In this document: in pieces, positions 27,940 to 36,834 of the stretch | Position numbering within the stretch: position 1 is the first letter of the stretch | How the letters are laid out: each line of letters begins with the position of its first letter | Assembly (NCBI RefSeq): GCF_051488685.1 | Contig: NZ_JBPSEH010000007.1 | Coordinates: 189,889-253,888 of the forward strand | Length of the DNA: 64,000 nucleotides | Direction of reading: 5' to 3' | Source: Melioribacter sp051488685 | Lineage (GTDB): Bacteria > Bacteroidota > Ignavibacteria > Ignavibacteriales > Melioribacteraceae | Notes under the pieces: model-generated | Seen by the model: the letters and a program-made list of their open reading frames with translations, nothing else | Database searches by the model: none | Told to the model about the DNA's origin: nothing | Position numbers and translations under genes: made by a program

Positions 27940-29247
27940 TTGAAAAAAATACTACTGCTGGTTCTTACTTTTCTTTCAAGTATATCTGCACAAAAAGTTT
28001 ACTATGGAAATATAGAAGGCGATATCGATCTTGGACTGGCGCCTTATGTAAAAAGAATAGTTCAAGAAGCCGAGCAGAATACGGCAGATGCAATCATCTT
28101 CCGTATTAATACTTTCGGTGGAAGGGTTGATGCAGCCACTCAAATTAAAGATGCCATTATCAATAGCAAAGTGAAAACTATAGCATTTATCGACAAGCGA
28201 GCAATTTCCGCAGGAGCATTAATAGCCCTCTCGTGCGAAAAAATTGTAATGACTCCCGGAGCTTCGATGGGTGCTTCTACAGTAGTCGATCAAACTGGCC
28301 AAAAACAATCTGAAAAATATCAGTCCTACATGCGTTCGGAAATGAGAGCAACTGCAGAAAAAAACGGAAGGCGAACAGACATAGCTCAGGGAATGGTTGA
28401 CGAAACCATCGTAGTTGCCGACCTGCAGGACGACAGCACAAAATTGATCACTTTAACTGCTGAAGAAGCTCTTGAATTCGGTATGGCTGATACAATCCTT
28501 TCTTCTATCGAGGAAATTAAAGAAGCTTTCGGATATAAAAATGTGAGTTTAATTACTGTTGAATCGAACTGGGCCGAGGATTTAATTAGGTTTCTCAACC
28601 ATCCTCTTGTATCTTCGTTATTGATTATGATTGGATTAATAGGACTTTATACAGAGATTAAAACTCCTGGCTGGGGACTGCCTGGGACAATTGGATTGAT
28701 TAGCTTAGCTCTCTTTTTCGGTAGTGGCTATATTCTCGAACTTGCTTCGGCTCTTGAAATAATTCTTTTTATTGCAGGTATAATTCTCCTTCTTATCGAA
28801 ATTTTTATTGTCCCTGGATTCGGCGTCTTTGGAGTAAGCGGCATTGCTCTTATGATCATTAGTCTTTTTCTGGGACTTGTTTCGGATTTCCCTTTGATCG
28901 ATTGGGATATTATTTCATTTGCGATAATACAACTTGCTTTGACCCTCTTTACTACTCTTGTTATAATGACGCTGATGTTGAAATTCCTGCCGAAAACAAG
29001 CGTTGTCACTAAATTGGTACTGGATAAAAAAGTGGAACAAAAATCCGGCTACGGAACTCTGCCAGCTTTGAAAGACTTAGTTGGGCGAGAGGGGATTGCC
29101 TATACCGATTTAAGACCATCAGGCACTGCATTAATTGACGGCAAAAGAGTGGACGTTATTTCAGAAGGCGATTATATACAGCGGGACAGCCCCATAATCG
29201 TCAAAGCAGTTGAAGGCATGAAAGTAATTGTGGAAAGAAAGAATTGA
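27940..29247 (+). CDS. NfeD-type membrane ClpP-class serine protease
   Basis: The 435-residue protein has a signal peptide (LLLVLTFLSSISA) and a ClpP/crotonase-like domain with INTFGGRVDAA (about 51-61) and the Ser-Lys catalytic area (RAISAGALIAL near 87-97). Four to five transmembrane helices (about 215-345) follow, then a C-terminal OB-fold NfeD domain (KDLVGREGIAYTDLRPSG, GDYIQRDSPIIVKAVEG). Full-length NfeD proteases act on the C-terminus of stomatin-like membrane proteins, but no stomatin gene is adjacent here. The start is TTG with GCGAGAGGG upstream. A strong inverted repeat ends the transcript. Confidence 0.88.
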   Translation: MKKILLLVLTFLSSISAQKVYYGNIEGDIDLGLAPYVKRIVQEAEQNTADAIIFRINTFGGRVDAATQIKDAIINSKVKTIAFIDKRAISAGALIALSCEKIVMTPGASMGASTVVDQTGQKQSEKYQSYMRSEMRATAEKNGRRTDIAQGMVDETIVVADLQDDSTKLITLTAEEALEFGMADTILSSIEEIKEAFGYKNVSLITVESNWAEDLIRFLNHPLVSSLLIMIGLIGLYTEIKTPGWGLPGTIGLISLALFFGSGYILELASALEIILFIAGIILLLIEIFIVPGFGVFGVSGIALMIISLFLGLVSDFPLIDWDIISFAIIQLALTLFTTLVIMTLMLKFLPKTSVVTKLVLDKKVEQKSGYGTLPALKDLVGREGIAYTDLRPSGTALIDGKRVDVISEGDYIQRDSPIIVKAVEGMKVIVERKN

Positions 29248-29253
29248 ATTAAA

Positions 29254-29340
29254 GGCTGTCTAAAAATCTCAATTAATAATTCGTCATAATACGTGAATTA
29301 GTGGCTTTTTTTATAAGTTAATTTTTAGACAGCCCCTTTT
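29254..29340 (+). terminator. Long inverted-repeat terminator between convergent genes
   Basis: GGCTGTCTAAAAAT (29254-29267) is perfectly complementary to ATTTTTAGACAGCC (29321-29334), with a 53-nt loop and CCTTTTTT after it. It ends the NfeD transcript and may also stop the leftward gene cluster that finishes at 29341. Confidence 0.75.
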
Positions 29341-30351
29341 TTATAACAACTCTATAATATTCTTATTTGTCGTAATATCTTTTCGTACGGTCTTTATTTT
29401 CTTTTGCATTGAATTCATCATTTCGAGATTTGCTTTTAATTCAACTGTAGTTCCAGTCTCCGACTTAATCAAAAGACCTCTGTCGATATCGAAAAGGATT
29501 TTACCTTCGCCGTTAATTTTCGGATCTTCGAAATTGTACTTAATGCCGTTTTCCTCGCCGCTTTTGTTTCCCGTCCAGGTAGTTTTTAAATTAGCGCTAA
29601 CACTTATGGCACGATTACCATCATATTCAACAAAACCATCCACTTTATATCTTACATTGTTGTTGATGTTAAAAACACTCAGTTGAGAAGGGTAGGTCTT
29701 AACCCAGGTAGAGTCTTTTGCCAGTTTTTTAGTCGGAAGCTCCCGGAAAATTAATTGAGTAAGAGGACGAATTATTGCATCACCAATACTTTTAGAAAGC
29801 TGAACTTTTTGTTCTGTCGTAAGTTTCTGATTCTCAGGTTGTAAAGAATTCATTTTATCGACCATTTTATCGAGACGTGAAACTTCAAGCACTTCACCTT
29901 TTTTGCTAACCCGTGCACGATATGGCACATTATGAATTGCATAGTACTGAATGAATTTTTGATTCTGTTCCTTATTGTTCTTGGCGCTGGCATCGTAGAC
30001 AAATTTCTGGCCGTTGATATCCGCATTGATCTTTAATGACGAAATTGTAATGTCCAGTTCGCTAGTGTTGTCGGGTTCGACTTCGATAACTTTAATATCG
30101 AATTGGTAAACCGTATTTTCATTCGATCGCGATTCAATGAGAGTATCGGCTTGAATGGTTTCTTTAGCTGTTGTAATTGTAGTCAGTTTATATTTTACCT
30201 CATCCCCTTTGGAGAATTTATAGTCGATAGTCACATTCTGACCTTTTAGATCGATCTGTTTAAGTTCTGTTTCTTCTTGTTTATTTTCCTTTTCGCCCGA
30301 ACATCCTGCAATCAGTGCAAAGAGAAACAGAGCGGTTAAAATATTTTTCAT
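29341..30351 (-). CDS. Lipoprotein of DUF6263 type
   Basis: The 336-residue protein begins with a lipoprotein signal (MKNILTALFLFALIAGC, Cys at 17) followed by a charged linker (SGEKENKQEETEL). The remainder is beta-rich, with DYKFSKGDEVKYKLTT near residue 45 and a repeated TVYQFDIKVIEVEPD, in the style of DUF6263 proteins, which are exported and of unknown function. It follows ndk by 1 nt on the leftward strand and ends just at the big inverted-repeat terminator, so it is the last gene of the sucD-ndk unit. Confidence 0.7.
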   Translation of the reverse strand: MKNILTALFLFALIAGCSGEKENKQEETELKQIDLKGQNVTIDYKFSKGDEVKYKLTTITTAKETIQADTLIESRSNENTVYQFDIKVIEVEPDNTSELDITISSLKINADINGQKFVYDASAKNNKEQNQKFIQYYAIHNVPYRARVSKKGEVLEVSRLDKMVDKMNSLQPENQKLTTEQKVQLSKSIGDAIIRPLTQLIFRELPTKKLAKDSTWVKTYPSQLSVFNINNNVRYKVDGFVEYDGNRAISVSANLKTTWTGNKSGEENGIKYNFEDPKINGEGKILFDIDRGLLIKSETGTTVELKANLEMMNSMQKKIKTVRKDITTNKNIIELL

Positions 30352-30352
30352 T

Positions 30353-30787
30353 TTATTCTTCCCATCCGTTAATTTCTAAAAGTTCTTTTCTTGAAAAGAA
30401 GTGAGAAATTTCTTTTGCAGCATTTTCGTCTGAATCAGAGCCGTGTACTATATTTTCCTGAATGTTTTCGGCATACATTTTTCTGATTGTACCTTCTTCG
30501 GCTTTAGACGGGTCGGTGGCTCCAATCAATTTACGGAAGTCTTCAACGGCATTTTCTTTCTCAAGTACAATTGGTACACACGGACCTGAAGTCATATACG
30601 CAATTAATTCCTGAAAAAATGGTCTGTCTTTGTGTACCTCATAAAATCCTTTTGCGGCATCAGCAGTAAGTTTAACCATTTTCATTGCCGCAATTTTAAA
30701 TCCTGCTTCTTGAATGTGACTAATTACTTTTCCGATTAATTCTTTGCGAACACAATCCGGTTTAAGAATAGCTAATGTTCTGCTCAA
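30353..30787 (-). CDS. ndk: Nucleoside diphosphate kinase
   Basis: The 144-residue protein is complete: TLAILKPDCV at residues 4-13 and the catalytic histidine in NIVHGSDS (about residues 112-119, His115). It transfers phosphate between nucleoside tri- and diphosphates. It starts 16 nt after sucD, and this sucD-ndk proximity makes sense because both deal with nucleotide phosphate transfer (succinyl-CoA synthetase makes GTP or ATP). Confidence 0.97.
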   Translation of the reverse strand: MSRTLAILKPDCVRKELIGKVISHIQEAGFKIAAMKMVKLTADAAKGFYEVHKDRPFFQELIAYMTSGPCVPIVLEKENAVEDFRKLIGATDPSKAEEGTIRKMYAENIQENIVHGSDSDENAAKEISHFFSRKELLEINGWEE

Positions 30788-30803
30788 TTTATTCCTCCGT
30801 TAT

Positions 30804-31697
30804 TTATTTCTTTTTTAATTTTTTTTCTAAAGCCTTTTTCATTGTAATTCCAATTTCAGCAGGGCTTTCAACGACAAAAATACCAGCTTTTTTGAGAGCT
30901 GCCATTTTTTCGGCTGCTGTACCTTTTCCGCCAGAAATAATTGCTCCTGCATGTCCCATCCGTCTTCCTGGAGGAGCAGTACGACCGGCAATAAAACCGA
31001 CAACAGGTTTCTTCACATATTTTTTGATATACTCTGCTGCTTCTTCTTCGGCAGTGCCTCCAATTTCTCCGATCATAACAATTCCTTCTGTTCCTTCGTC
31101 TTCGTTCATCAGTTTAATAATATCGATAAAACGAGAACCGATTACTGGATCGCCTCCAATACCAACACAGGTAGATTGACCAATGCCGAGGTCGGATAGT
31201 TGCTTAACTGCTTCGTATGTTAAAGTTCCACTTCTCGAAACTATACCAACTTTTCCTTTTTTATGAATAAAGCCTGGCATAATACCAATTTTAGCTTTGC
31301 CTGGCGATATAATGCCTGGACAGTTAGGACCGATCAAACGTACATCTTTTCCTTTCAAAGAATTATAGACTTGAACCATATCCCTCGCCGGAATTCCTTC
31401 GGTTATACAGACGATCAATTTAATGCCAGCGTCAGCCGCTTCTAAAATTGCATCGGCTGCAAATGCCGGGGGTACAAAAATAGCCGACGCTGTGGCTTTG
31501 GTTTCGATAACTGCTTCTTTGACAGTATTGAATATAGGAATGTCGGTATCTTCGAATTTCTGACCGCCTTTGCCCGGAGTTACACCGGCAACAACTCTGG
31601 TTCTGTATTCGAGCATTTGTCGCGTATGAAACGAACCTTCACCACCGGTTATTCCCTGTACTAAAACGCGTGTTCTTTTGTCGAGAAGGATACTCAT
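30804..31697 (-). CDS. sucD: Succinyl-CoA synthetase alpha subunit
   Basis: The 297-residue protein has the CoA-binding start (VLVQGITGGEGSFHTRQMLEY, split across residues 12-32), GPNCPGIISPG (about 121-131), and the phosphohistidine region GRRMGHAGAIISGG (about 244-257). It is the alpha subunit that carries the phosphorylated histidine in the citric acid cycle. The beta subunit gene sucC is not next to it: gatA lies upstream across an 80-bp gap. So the two subunits are encoded apart in this genome. Confidence 0.96.
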   Translation of the reverse strand: MSILLDKRTRVLVQGITGGEGSFHTRQMLEYRTRVVAGVTPGKGGQKFEDTDIPIFNTVKEAVIETKATASAIFVPPAFAADAILEAADAGIKLIVCITEGIPARDMVQVYNSLKGKDVRLIGPNCPGIISPGKAKIGIMPGFIHKKGKVGIVSRSGTLTYEAVKQLSDLGIGQSTCVGIGGDPVIGSRFIDIIKLMNEDEGTEGIVMIGEIGGTAEEEAAEYIKKYVKKPVVGFIAGRTAPPGRRMGHAGAIISGGKGTAAEKMAALKKAGIFVVESPAEIGITMKKALEKKLKKK

Positions 31698-31777
31698 AAT
31701 TTTACCCGTATTTTGTTTATATTTCTTACAAAATTAAGAAAGGAAATTCAAATATACCCGAATTTTATTGATTTAAT

Positions 31778-33217
31778 TTACTGCATCATCTCCAGCTTTT
31801 TGGCAAATCGCAGCAGTTTTAATTCTTCAAAATGATTGGCCATCAGTTGTAGACCAATAGGAAGTCCTTCTGAGTTCTTACCAACTGGAATATTGATTCC
31901 GGGTATACCTGCAAGGTTGGCCGGCGTTGTAAAAATGTCGCTCAAATACATTTGAAGAGGGTCAGCTGATTTTTCACCAATTTTAAAAGCGACTGTAGGC
32001 GTTGTGGGAGTCAATATAATATCAACTTGTTGAAATGCTTTATCGAAATCTTCTTTAAGCAGGCGACGTACTTTCTGAGCTTTTCTATAGTAAGCATCGT
32101 AATAACCAGCTGAAAGAACATAGGTTCCCAGCATAATTCTACGTTTAACTTCTTTGCCAAATCCTTCGGTTCGCGATTCGGTGTACATATCGAACAAGTT
32201 ATTGGCTTTTTCCGAACGAAAACCGTAATGCGCACCATCAAAACGCGATAGATTGGACGAAGCTTCGGCAGTGGTCAATATATAGTAGGTTGCAATTGCA
32301 TATTCGGTGTGGGGGAGTGAAATTTCCTTAATCTCGTAGCCGTTTTCTTTCAAAAGACCGATTTGTTTTTCGATGGCTTCTTTAATTTCCGAATCGAGCC
32401 CGCCCTCGCTTGAAGGATTGAGATATTCTTTCGGTATCCCGACACGATATTTTTCTACAGTGTCGTCATTTAATGTAAATTCTGGAACTTCAATATCATG
32501 ACTTGTGGAGTCTTTCGGATCTTTTCCTGAAATAACACTCATTATCAAAGCAATATCCTCGATCGATTTAGCAAAAGGACCGATAGTGTCAAACGAAGAG
32601 GCAAATGCAGTAAGTCCGTATCTTGACACTCGCCCATAAGTAGGTTTAAGGCCGTATACGCCGCAGAATGCAGCTGGTTGACGTATCGAACCGCCCGTAT
32701 CGGTTCCAAGCGAGGCGTCGCACAAATTCGCAGCTACCGAAACGGCTGAACCTCCACTCGAGCCCCCGGGTACACGCATCGTATCGTGTGGATTACGAAC
32801 GACGCCGAATGCCGAGTTCTCGTTCGATGAACCCATAGCAAATTCGTCGCAGTTTGTCTTACCAATAATTATTGCATCTTCATCAAGTAATTTTTGAACT
32901 GCTGTGGCTGTATAAACTGCTTCGTAATTTTTTAATATCTTCGACGAACACGTCATCGGGCGACCCTTGATAGAGAGCACGTCTTTGATCGATATTACCA
33001 TGCCGGCAAGTTTGCCTGCACTACCTTTCTTAATTTTTTCTTCGACCTTTTCGGCTTGCAATAAAGCATCATCAAAAACAAAATTAAAAGCGTTGAGTTC
33101 TTTTTTGTCTTCAACCTTATGCAAAAATTCTTCAATGTTTTTTCTTAAGGAAATCTTTCCTGATTTAATTAATTCTATTTTCTCAAAATGATTTCTATAT
33201 TGAGCCAATTTAAGCAC
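31778..33217 (-). CDS. gatA: Glutamyl-tRNA(Gln)/aspartyl-tRNA(Asn) amidotransferase subunit A
   Basis: The 479-residue amidase-signature enzyme has the catalytic lysine in VISIKDVLSIKG (about 72-83), the GGSSGGSAVSVAA motif (about 151-163) and TDTGGSIRQPAAFCG (about 174-188). It supplies ammonia to convert Glu-tRNA(Gln) or Asp-tRNA(Asn). gatB and gatC are not adjacent. It is the last gene of a compact leftward operon, 5 nt after tatA. Length is normal. Confidence 0.96.
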   Translation of the reverse strand: MLKLAQYRNHFEKIELIKSGKISLRKNIEEFLHKVEDKKELNAFNFVFDDALLQAEKVEEKIKKGSAGKLAGMVISIKDVLSIKGRPMTCSSKILKNYEAVYTATAVQKLLDEDAIIIGKTNCDEFAMGSSNENSAFGVVRNPHDTMRVPGGSSGGSAVSVAANLCDASLGTDTGGSIRQPAAFCGVYGLKPTYGRVSRYGLTAFASSFDTIGPFAKSIEDIALIMSVISGKDPKDSTSHDIEVPEFTLNDDTVEKYRVGIPKEYLNPSSEGGLDSEIKEAIEKQIGLLKENGYEIKEISLPHTEYAIATYYILTTAEASSNLSRFDGAHYGFRSEKANNLFDMYTESRTEGFGKEVKRRIMLGTYVLSAGYYDAYYRKAQKVRRLLKEDFDKAFQQVDIILTPTTPTVAFKIGEKSADPLQMYLSDIFTTPANLAGIPGINIPVGKNSEGLPIGLQLMANHFEELKLLRFAKKLEMMQ

Positions 33218-33222
33218 CGTAA

Positions 33223-33441
33223 TTAATTTGAAGTTTCAGATTTTCCTTTTTCGGTTTCTTTCTTTGTATCGATTTTATCGATCGATTTAATATCTTCTTC
33301 CACTTCTCGCATTGCTTTTTTGAATTCTCTCATTCCTTTACCTATTCCCTGAGCTACTTCTGGAATTTTTTTTGCGCCGAAAAGTATAAGTATTGCTAAC
33401 ACAATCAATATAATTTCAGATGCACCTAAATTGCCAAACAT
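33223..33441 (-). CDS. tatA: Twin-arginine translocase subunit TatA
   Basis: The 72-residue protein starts MFGNLGASEIILIVLAILILFGAKKIPEVAQ (split here by position: helix about 5-22, then the FGAKKIPE turn), the amphipathic helix GIGKGMREFKKAMRE, and a charged tail. It forms the pore-like complex for folded protein export with TatC. No tatC is in the window. It sits between purQ (12 nt) and gatA (5 nt). Confidence 0.95.
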   Translation of the reverse strand: MFGNLGASEIILIVLAILILFGAKKIPEVAQGIGKGMREFKKAMREVEEDIKSIDKIDTKKETEKGKSETSN

Positions 33442-33453
33442 AATTCCTCCTCC

Positions 33454-34149
33454 TTATTTATAAATACTTTCAGCAATCGATTTGAAAATTAGAGCTCCAT
33501 CGGTTCTGGACAAAGCAGTATCGCATGCCCTTTCCGGGTGTGGCATCATGCCGAGCACATTCCCTTCCTTATTTATTATTCCTGCAATGTTATTGAGCGA
33601 GCCATTTGGATTTGCCGCCGGTGTAACAGCGCCTTTACGGTCGGAATAACGGAATACTACTTGATTATTCTTTTCGAGTTCGTTCAGTGTTTTTTCGTCG
33701 GCATAATAATTACCTTCGCCATGCGCTATTGGTATTTTTATTACATCTTTGTCAACTAATTTTGTAAAGAGAGTATTCTTATTTTCTACTTTTAAATAAA
33801 CATCCTTACAAATAAATTTAAGATTGATATTCTTTTGCATAATGCCAGGTAGTAGACCAGATTCCAGCAGTATCTGAAATCCATTACAGATCCCGATTAC
33901 TATTCCTCCACTTTTTGCAAATTTAATCACTTCTTCCATAATGGGGGAAAAGCGAGCAATTGCGCCGGTTCTTAGGTAATCGCCGTATGAAAAACCACCC
34001 GGCAAAAGTATAACGTTCGAACCTTTCAAGTCGGGTTCCTTATGCCACAAGAATTCGGCATCGTAACCGAGTATTTTTTTTGCAGCATAATAAGCATCGT
34101 GGTCGCAATTAGCGCCTGGAAAAACTACAACACCAAATTTTATCTTCAT
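33454..34149 (-). CDS. purQ: Phosphoribosylformylglycinamidine synthase subunit PurQ
   Basis: The 231-residue glutaminase has the class I pattern: PGANCDHDAYYAA near 11-23, the catalytic cysteine in GICNGFQILLESG (about 96-108, Cys98), and the His-Glu pair in MMPHPERA (about 204-211). It releases ammonia for FGAM synthesis in purine formation. PurS is encoded 1 nt upstream, so the bacterial three-part PurS/PurQ/PurL form is used; purL is not seen here. Confidence 0.96.
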   Translation of the reverse strand: MKIKFGVVVFPGANCDHDAYYAAKKILGYDAEFLWHKEPDLKGSNVILLPGGFSYGDYLRTGAIARFSPIMEEVIKFAKSGGIVIGICNGFQILLESGLLPGIMQKNINLKFICKDVYLKVENKNTLFTKLVDKDVIKIPIAHGEGNYYADEKTLNELEKNNQVVFRYSDRKGAVTPAANPNGSLNNIAGIINKEGNVLGMMPHPERACDTALSRTDGALIFKSIAESIYK

Positions 34150-34150
34150 T

Positions 34151-34411
34151 TTAATTTTTCAGGTTTACTTGTTCTAAATGATATTCAAAATCTTCCATTA
34201 TGGGATTCGACAGCAGCTTTTCACTGTATTCTTTCAATTCTTTTTCTGCAGCTTCCCTGTCGTCTGTGTCGATATAAAATTCGATATATTTTCCAATGCG
34301 AGTGTTTTTTACGTTATTAAATCCGAGTAACCTGGCGCCCTGTTCTACAGCTTTACCCTGAGGGTCCAATATTGTAGGTCTTCTTTTAACAATTACAGTT
34401 GCTTTGAACAC
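34151..34411 (-). CDS. purS: Phosphoribosylformylglycinamidine synthase subunit PurS
   Basis: The 86-residue protein fits PurS: KATVIVKRRPTILDPQGKAV at the start (residues 3-22), VKNTRIGKYIEF near 35-46 and a short acidic C-terminal helix. It bridges PurQ and PurL. It begins 1 nt after the pssA stop and ends 1 nt before purQ. Confidence 0.94.
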   Translation of the reverse strand: MFKATVIVKRRPTILDPQGKAVEQGARLLGFNNVKNTRIGKYIEFYIDTDDREAAEKELKEYSEKLLSNPIMEDFEYHLEQVNLKN

Positions 34412-34412
34412 T

Positions 34413-35162
34413 TTACTTCTCCTGCGTCGTTTCTAAAATCTGATTTTTTGAAAAAAAGAAAAAATAAAGATGCCTAAATATACCAAAGAGAACTATAGAT
34501 AGAAAAATGAAGAACAAAATTCTTCCGTTTGTTGCAAATGCAAGAATTAAAGAAATAATCAATGTGAAAAATAAAATGAGTTTTTCTTTTAATTTCTTAT
34601 CCTTCAATTTTGGTAAAGCATTGTATCGAACTTTACTAACCATCAAAAATGACAATAGCAATATCAGAGGTATAATGAAAATGTTGAACGGTTTGTTCAT
34701 GCCTGAATCGGAAGAATAAGAAAATACTAAGGTAGAAATTGTTAATGCCGAAAGAGGTATTGGCAATCCAGTAAAATCTCCTTTTGTGTTTAGATCTCCG
34801 ATTGTAATGTTAAAACGCGCCAGCCTGAATGCTCCGAAAATCAGTATAAGTGAACCGGCAATTATTCCCGGTAGTCCGAATTGGTATGTGTAAGCTTTAT
34901 AAATCAAAAACGACGGTGCTGCTCCAAAACTGACAACATCCGAAAGTGAATCGAGTTCTACTCCAAATCTACTTGAGGTATTCAAAAGTCGGGCAATAAT
35001 TCCATCGAGTGTGTCGAAAATTGCAGCCATAATAATGAAGATTGCAGCTAATTTAAAATTCCCGTGCGAAGTATTAACAATCGACAGGAAACCACAAAAT
35101 AAATTGAGCGAGGTCACAAAATTGGCAACAAAAGATTTTGAATTAATCATTTTTGTACTCAA
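34413..35162 (-). CDS. pssA: CDP-diacylglycerol-serine O-phosphatidyltransferase
   Basis: The 249-residue membrane protein has the CDP-alcohol phosphatidyltransferase motif spread over DTLDGIIARLLNTSSRFGVELDSLSD (D46-G-x2-A-x-R style, with the final D-x3-D about residue 70). About seven hydrophobic helices follow. It makes phosphatidylserine from CDP-diacylglycerol and serine at the inner membrane. Its start overlaps the end of psd by 20 bp, so the two phosphatidylethanolamine genes are coupled. Confidence 0.93.
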   Translation of the reverse strand: MSTKMINSKSFVANFVTSLNLFCGFLSIVNTSHGNFKLAAIFIIMAAIFDTLDGIIARLLNTSSRFGVELDSLSDVVSFGAAPSFLIYKAYTYQFGLPGIIAGSLILIFGAFRLARFNITIGDLNTKGDFTGLPIPLSALTISTLVFSYSSDSGMNKPFNIFIIPLILLLSFLMVSKVRYNALPKLKDKKLKEKLILFFTLIISLILAFATNGRILFFIFLSIVLFGIFRHLYFFFFSKNQILETTQEK

Positions 35163-35796
35163 ATAAAATTGATTCGCCGGCTTTAACTTTATCTCCTGGC
35201 TTTACAACAGGGGTCAATTTTTTCGGCACGATTATATCTGAACGACTGCCGAATTTAATCATACCAAAACGGTCGCCCATTTTTACAGTGTCGCCCTTTT
35301 TGATTTCGTAGATGATTCTTCGGGCTATAAAACCTGCCACTTGTGTAAAAAGTACTTTGCCATATTTCGATTGGATCCCAATTTCAGTACGTTCATTTCT
35401 CGAATCCGATTTATCGTAAAATGCCATGAGATAATCTCCTTCAACATAATTCAGGTATTCAACTTTGCCGTCAATCGGGATTCGATTTACATGTACATCC
35501 AGAGGCGACATAAATATCGAAATCTGAATAGCTTCGCTCTCAATAAATCTTTTTTCGTAGACTTCCTTAACAAATAATACTTTTCCATCGGCAGGCGACA
35601 CAACTACATCGTCCCTGGTCGGTGGAGTCCTCTCAGGGTCACGGAAAAAATTTAAATTGAATATCAAAAAAAAGAGACCGAATATTATCAATCCGTACTT
35701 AATCCATCCATTATTAACAAATAATCCAGCAATAATTAGTAGCAACGAAATTATCGCCATTAAGATGAACGTATTTAACCCGTATTTAGTTATCAT
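35143..35796 (-). CDS. psd: Phosphatidylserine decarboxylase
   Basis: The 217-residue protein is the short, single-gene form (PSD-A-like). One or two N-terminal membrane helices (about 9-45) lead to SPADGKVLFVKEV (about 67-79), a histidine in PLDVHVNRIP (about 98-107) and the self-cleavage site in MIKFGSRSD, where the Gly-Ser bond gives the pyruvoyl group. It converts phosphatidylserine to phosphatidylethanolamine. It is the first gene of the leftward psd-pssA-purS-purQ-tatA-gatA operon and is divergent from ybaB. Confidence 0.94.
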   Translation of the reverse strand: MITKYGLNTFILMAIISLLLIIAGLFVNNGWIKYGLIIFGLFFLIFNLNFFRDPERTPPTRDDVVVSPADGKVLFVKEVYEKRFIESEAIQISIFMSPLDVHVNRIPIDGKVEYLNYVEGDYLMAFYDKSDSRNERTEIGIQSKYGKVLFTQVAGFIARRIIYEIKKGDTVKMGDRFGMIKFGSRSDIIVPKKLTPVVKPGDKVKAGESILFEYKND

Positions 35797-35906
35797 TTAA
35801 TCAGAATGATTTTTATAAACCATACTAATCTAATATTTTATCTGCTTAATTTCTTGTGTTAATTTTTTTTGATAATTTTGTGGTAAGAATATTATAAACA
35901 GGAGGA

Positions 35907-36236
35907 ATGATGAATTTCAACATGCAAAACATGCTAAAGCAAATTCAAAAGATGCAGGCGGAAATGGCTAAAGTGCAGGAAGAGTTAGGCAATAAAACCG
36001 TGACCGAAGAAAGCGGAGGCGGAATGGTAAAAGTAACCGCCAACGGGAAAAGAGAAATAATTTCGATCGATATAGATGAGGAAATCATTAAAAGCAACGA
36101 TAAAGAAATGATTGAAGACCTGATTATCGCTGCGGTCAACAAAGCACTGGAATCAGCTTCTAAAATGGCAGAAGAAGAATTAGCTTCCGTTACAAAAGGG
36201 ATGATTCCACCAGGAATGAATATACCGGGATTCTAA
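35907..36236 (+). CDS. YbaB/EbfC nucleoid-associated protein
   Basis: The 109-residue protein has the YbaB shape: a first helix MQNMLKQIQKMQAEMAKVQEE (N-terminal), a GGGMVKVTANGKREIISIDID core (about 39-60), and a C-terminal helix ending PPGMNIPGF. It binds DNA and often precedes recR, as it does here with 1 nt between them. AGGAGG precedes tandem ATGs at 35907 and 35910. Confidence 0.95.
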   Translation: MMNFNMQNMLKQIQKMQAEMAKVQEELGNKTVTEESGGGMVKVTANGKREIISIDIDEEIIKSNDKEMIEDLIIAAVNKALESASKMAEEELASVTKGMIPPGMNIPGF

Positions 36237-36237
36237 A

Positions 36238-36834
36238 TTGCTTATTGCCGAACCTTTACAAAGAGTAATTGACGAGTTGAGCAAACTCCCTTCAATTGGA
36301 AAGAAGACTGCTCAACGATTGGCGCTTCATCTCTTGAAGAGCGACAAAGCTACAGTTGACTCGCTTGTTGATGCCATAGGCGCTCTAAAAAGAGAACTCC
36401 GATTTTGTGAAATTTGCTTCAATCTTTCTGTTGAAGAAAAATGTGACATTTGTAAAAGTACAAAACGTGACCATTCTGTTGTGTGTGTTGTCGAAGATAT
36501 AAGTGACGTTATTGCTATTGAAAAGACAAACGAATACAACGGAGTATATCACGTACTGGGAGGAGTGTTAAATCCATTATCGGATATAACACCCGACAAA
36601 CTCCACATCGAAGAATTGATTAAAAGGATTGAAGCCGGTGGAATAAACGAAATAATTCTGGCTTTGAATCCCGACGCCGAAGGAGATGCTACATCGCTCT
36701 ATTTAACCAAAATTTTGAAAGAATATCCCATCAAAGTCAGTCGAATTGCAAGAGGCTTACCGATAGGGGGCGATCTGGAGTTTGCCGACCCTGCAACGAT
36801 AGGACGCGCTTTCAGCGGAAGAATTCAATTGTAA
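36238..36834 (+). CDS. recR: Recombination protein RecR
   Basis: The 198-residue protein has the HhH segment LSKLPSIGKKTAQRLALHLL (about 14-33), a four-cysteine zinc finger (CEICFN then CDICKS, about 57-72), and a TOPRIM domain with VCVVEDISDV and LALNPDAEGDAT. It loads RecA at gaps together with RecO/RecF. The start is TTG, 1 nt after ybaB, and its stop overlaps the ATG of the following methyltransferase. dnaX, often found upstream, is absent. Confidence 0.95.
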   Translation: MLIAEPLQRVIDELSKLPSIGKKTAQRLALHLLKSDKATVDSLVDAIGALKRELRFCEICFNLSVEEKCDICKSTKRDHSVVCVVEDISDVIAIEKTNEYNGVYHVLGGVLNPLSDITPDKLHIEELIKRIEAGGINEIILALNPDAEGDATSLYLTKILKEYPIKVSRIARGLPIGGDLEFADPATIGRAFSGRIQL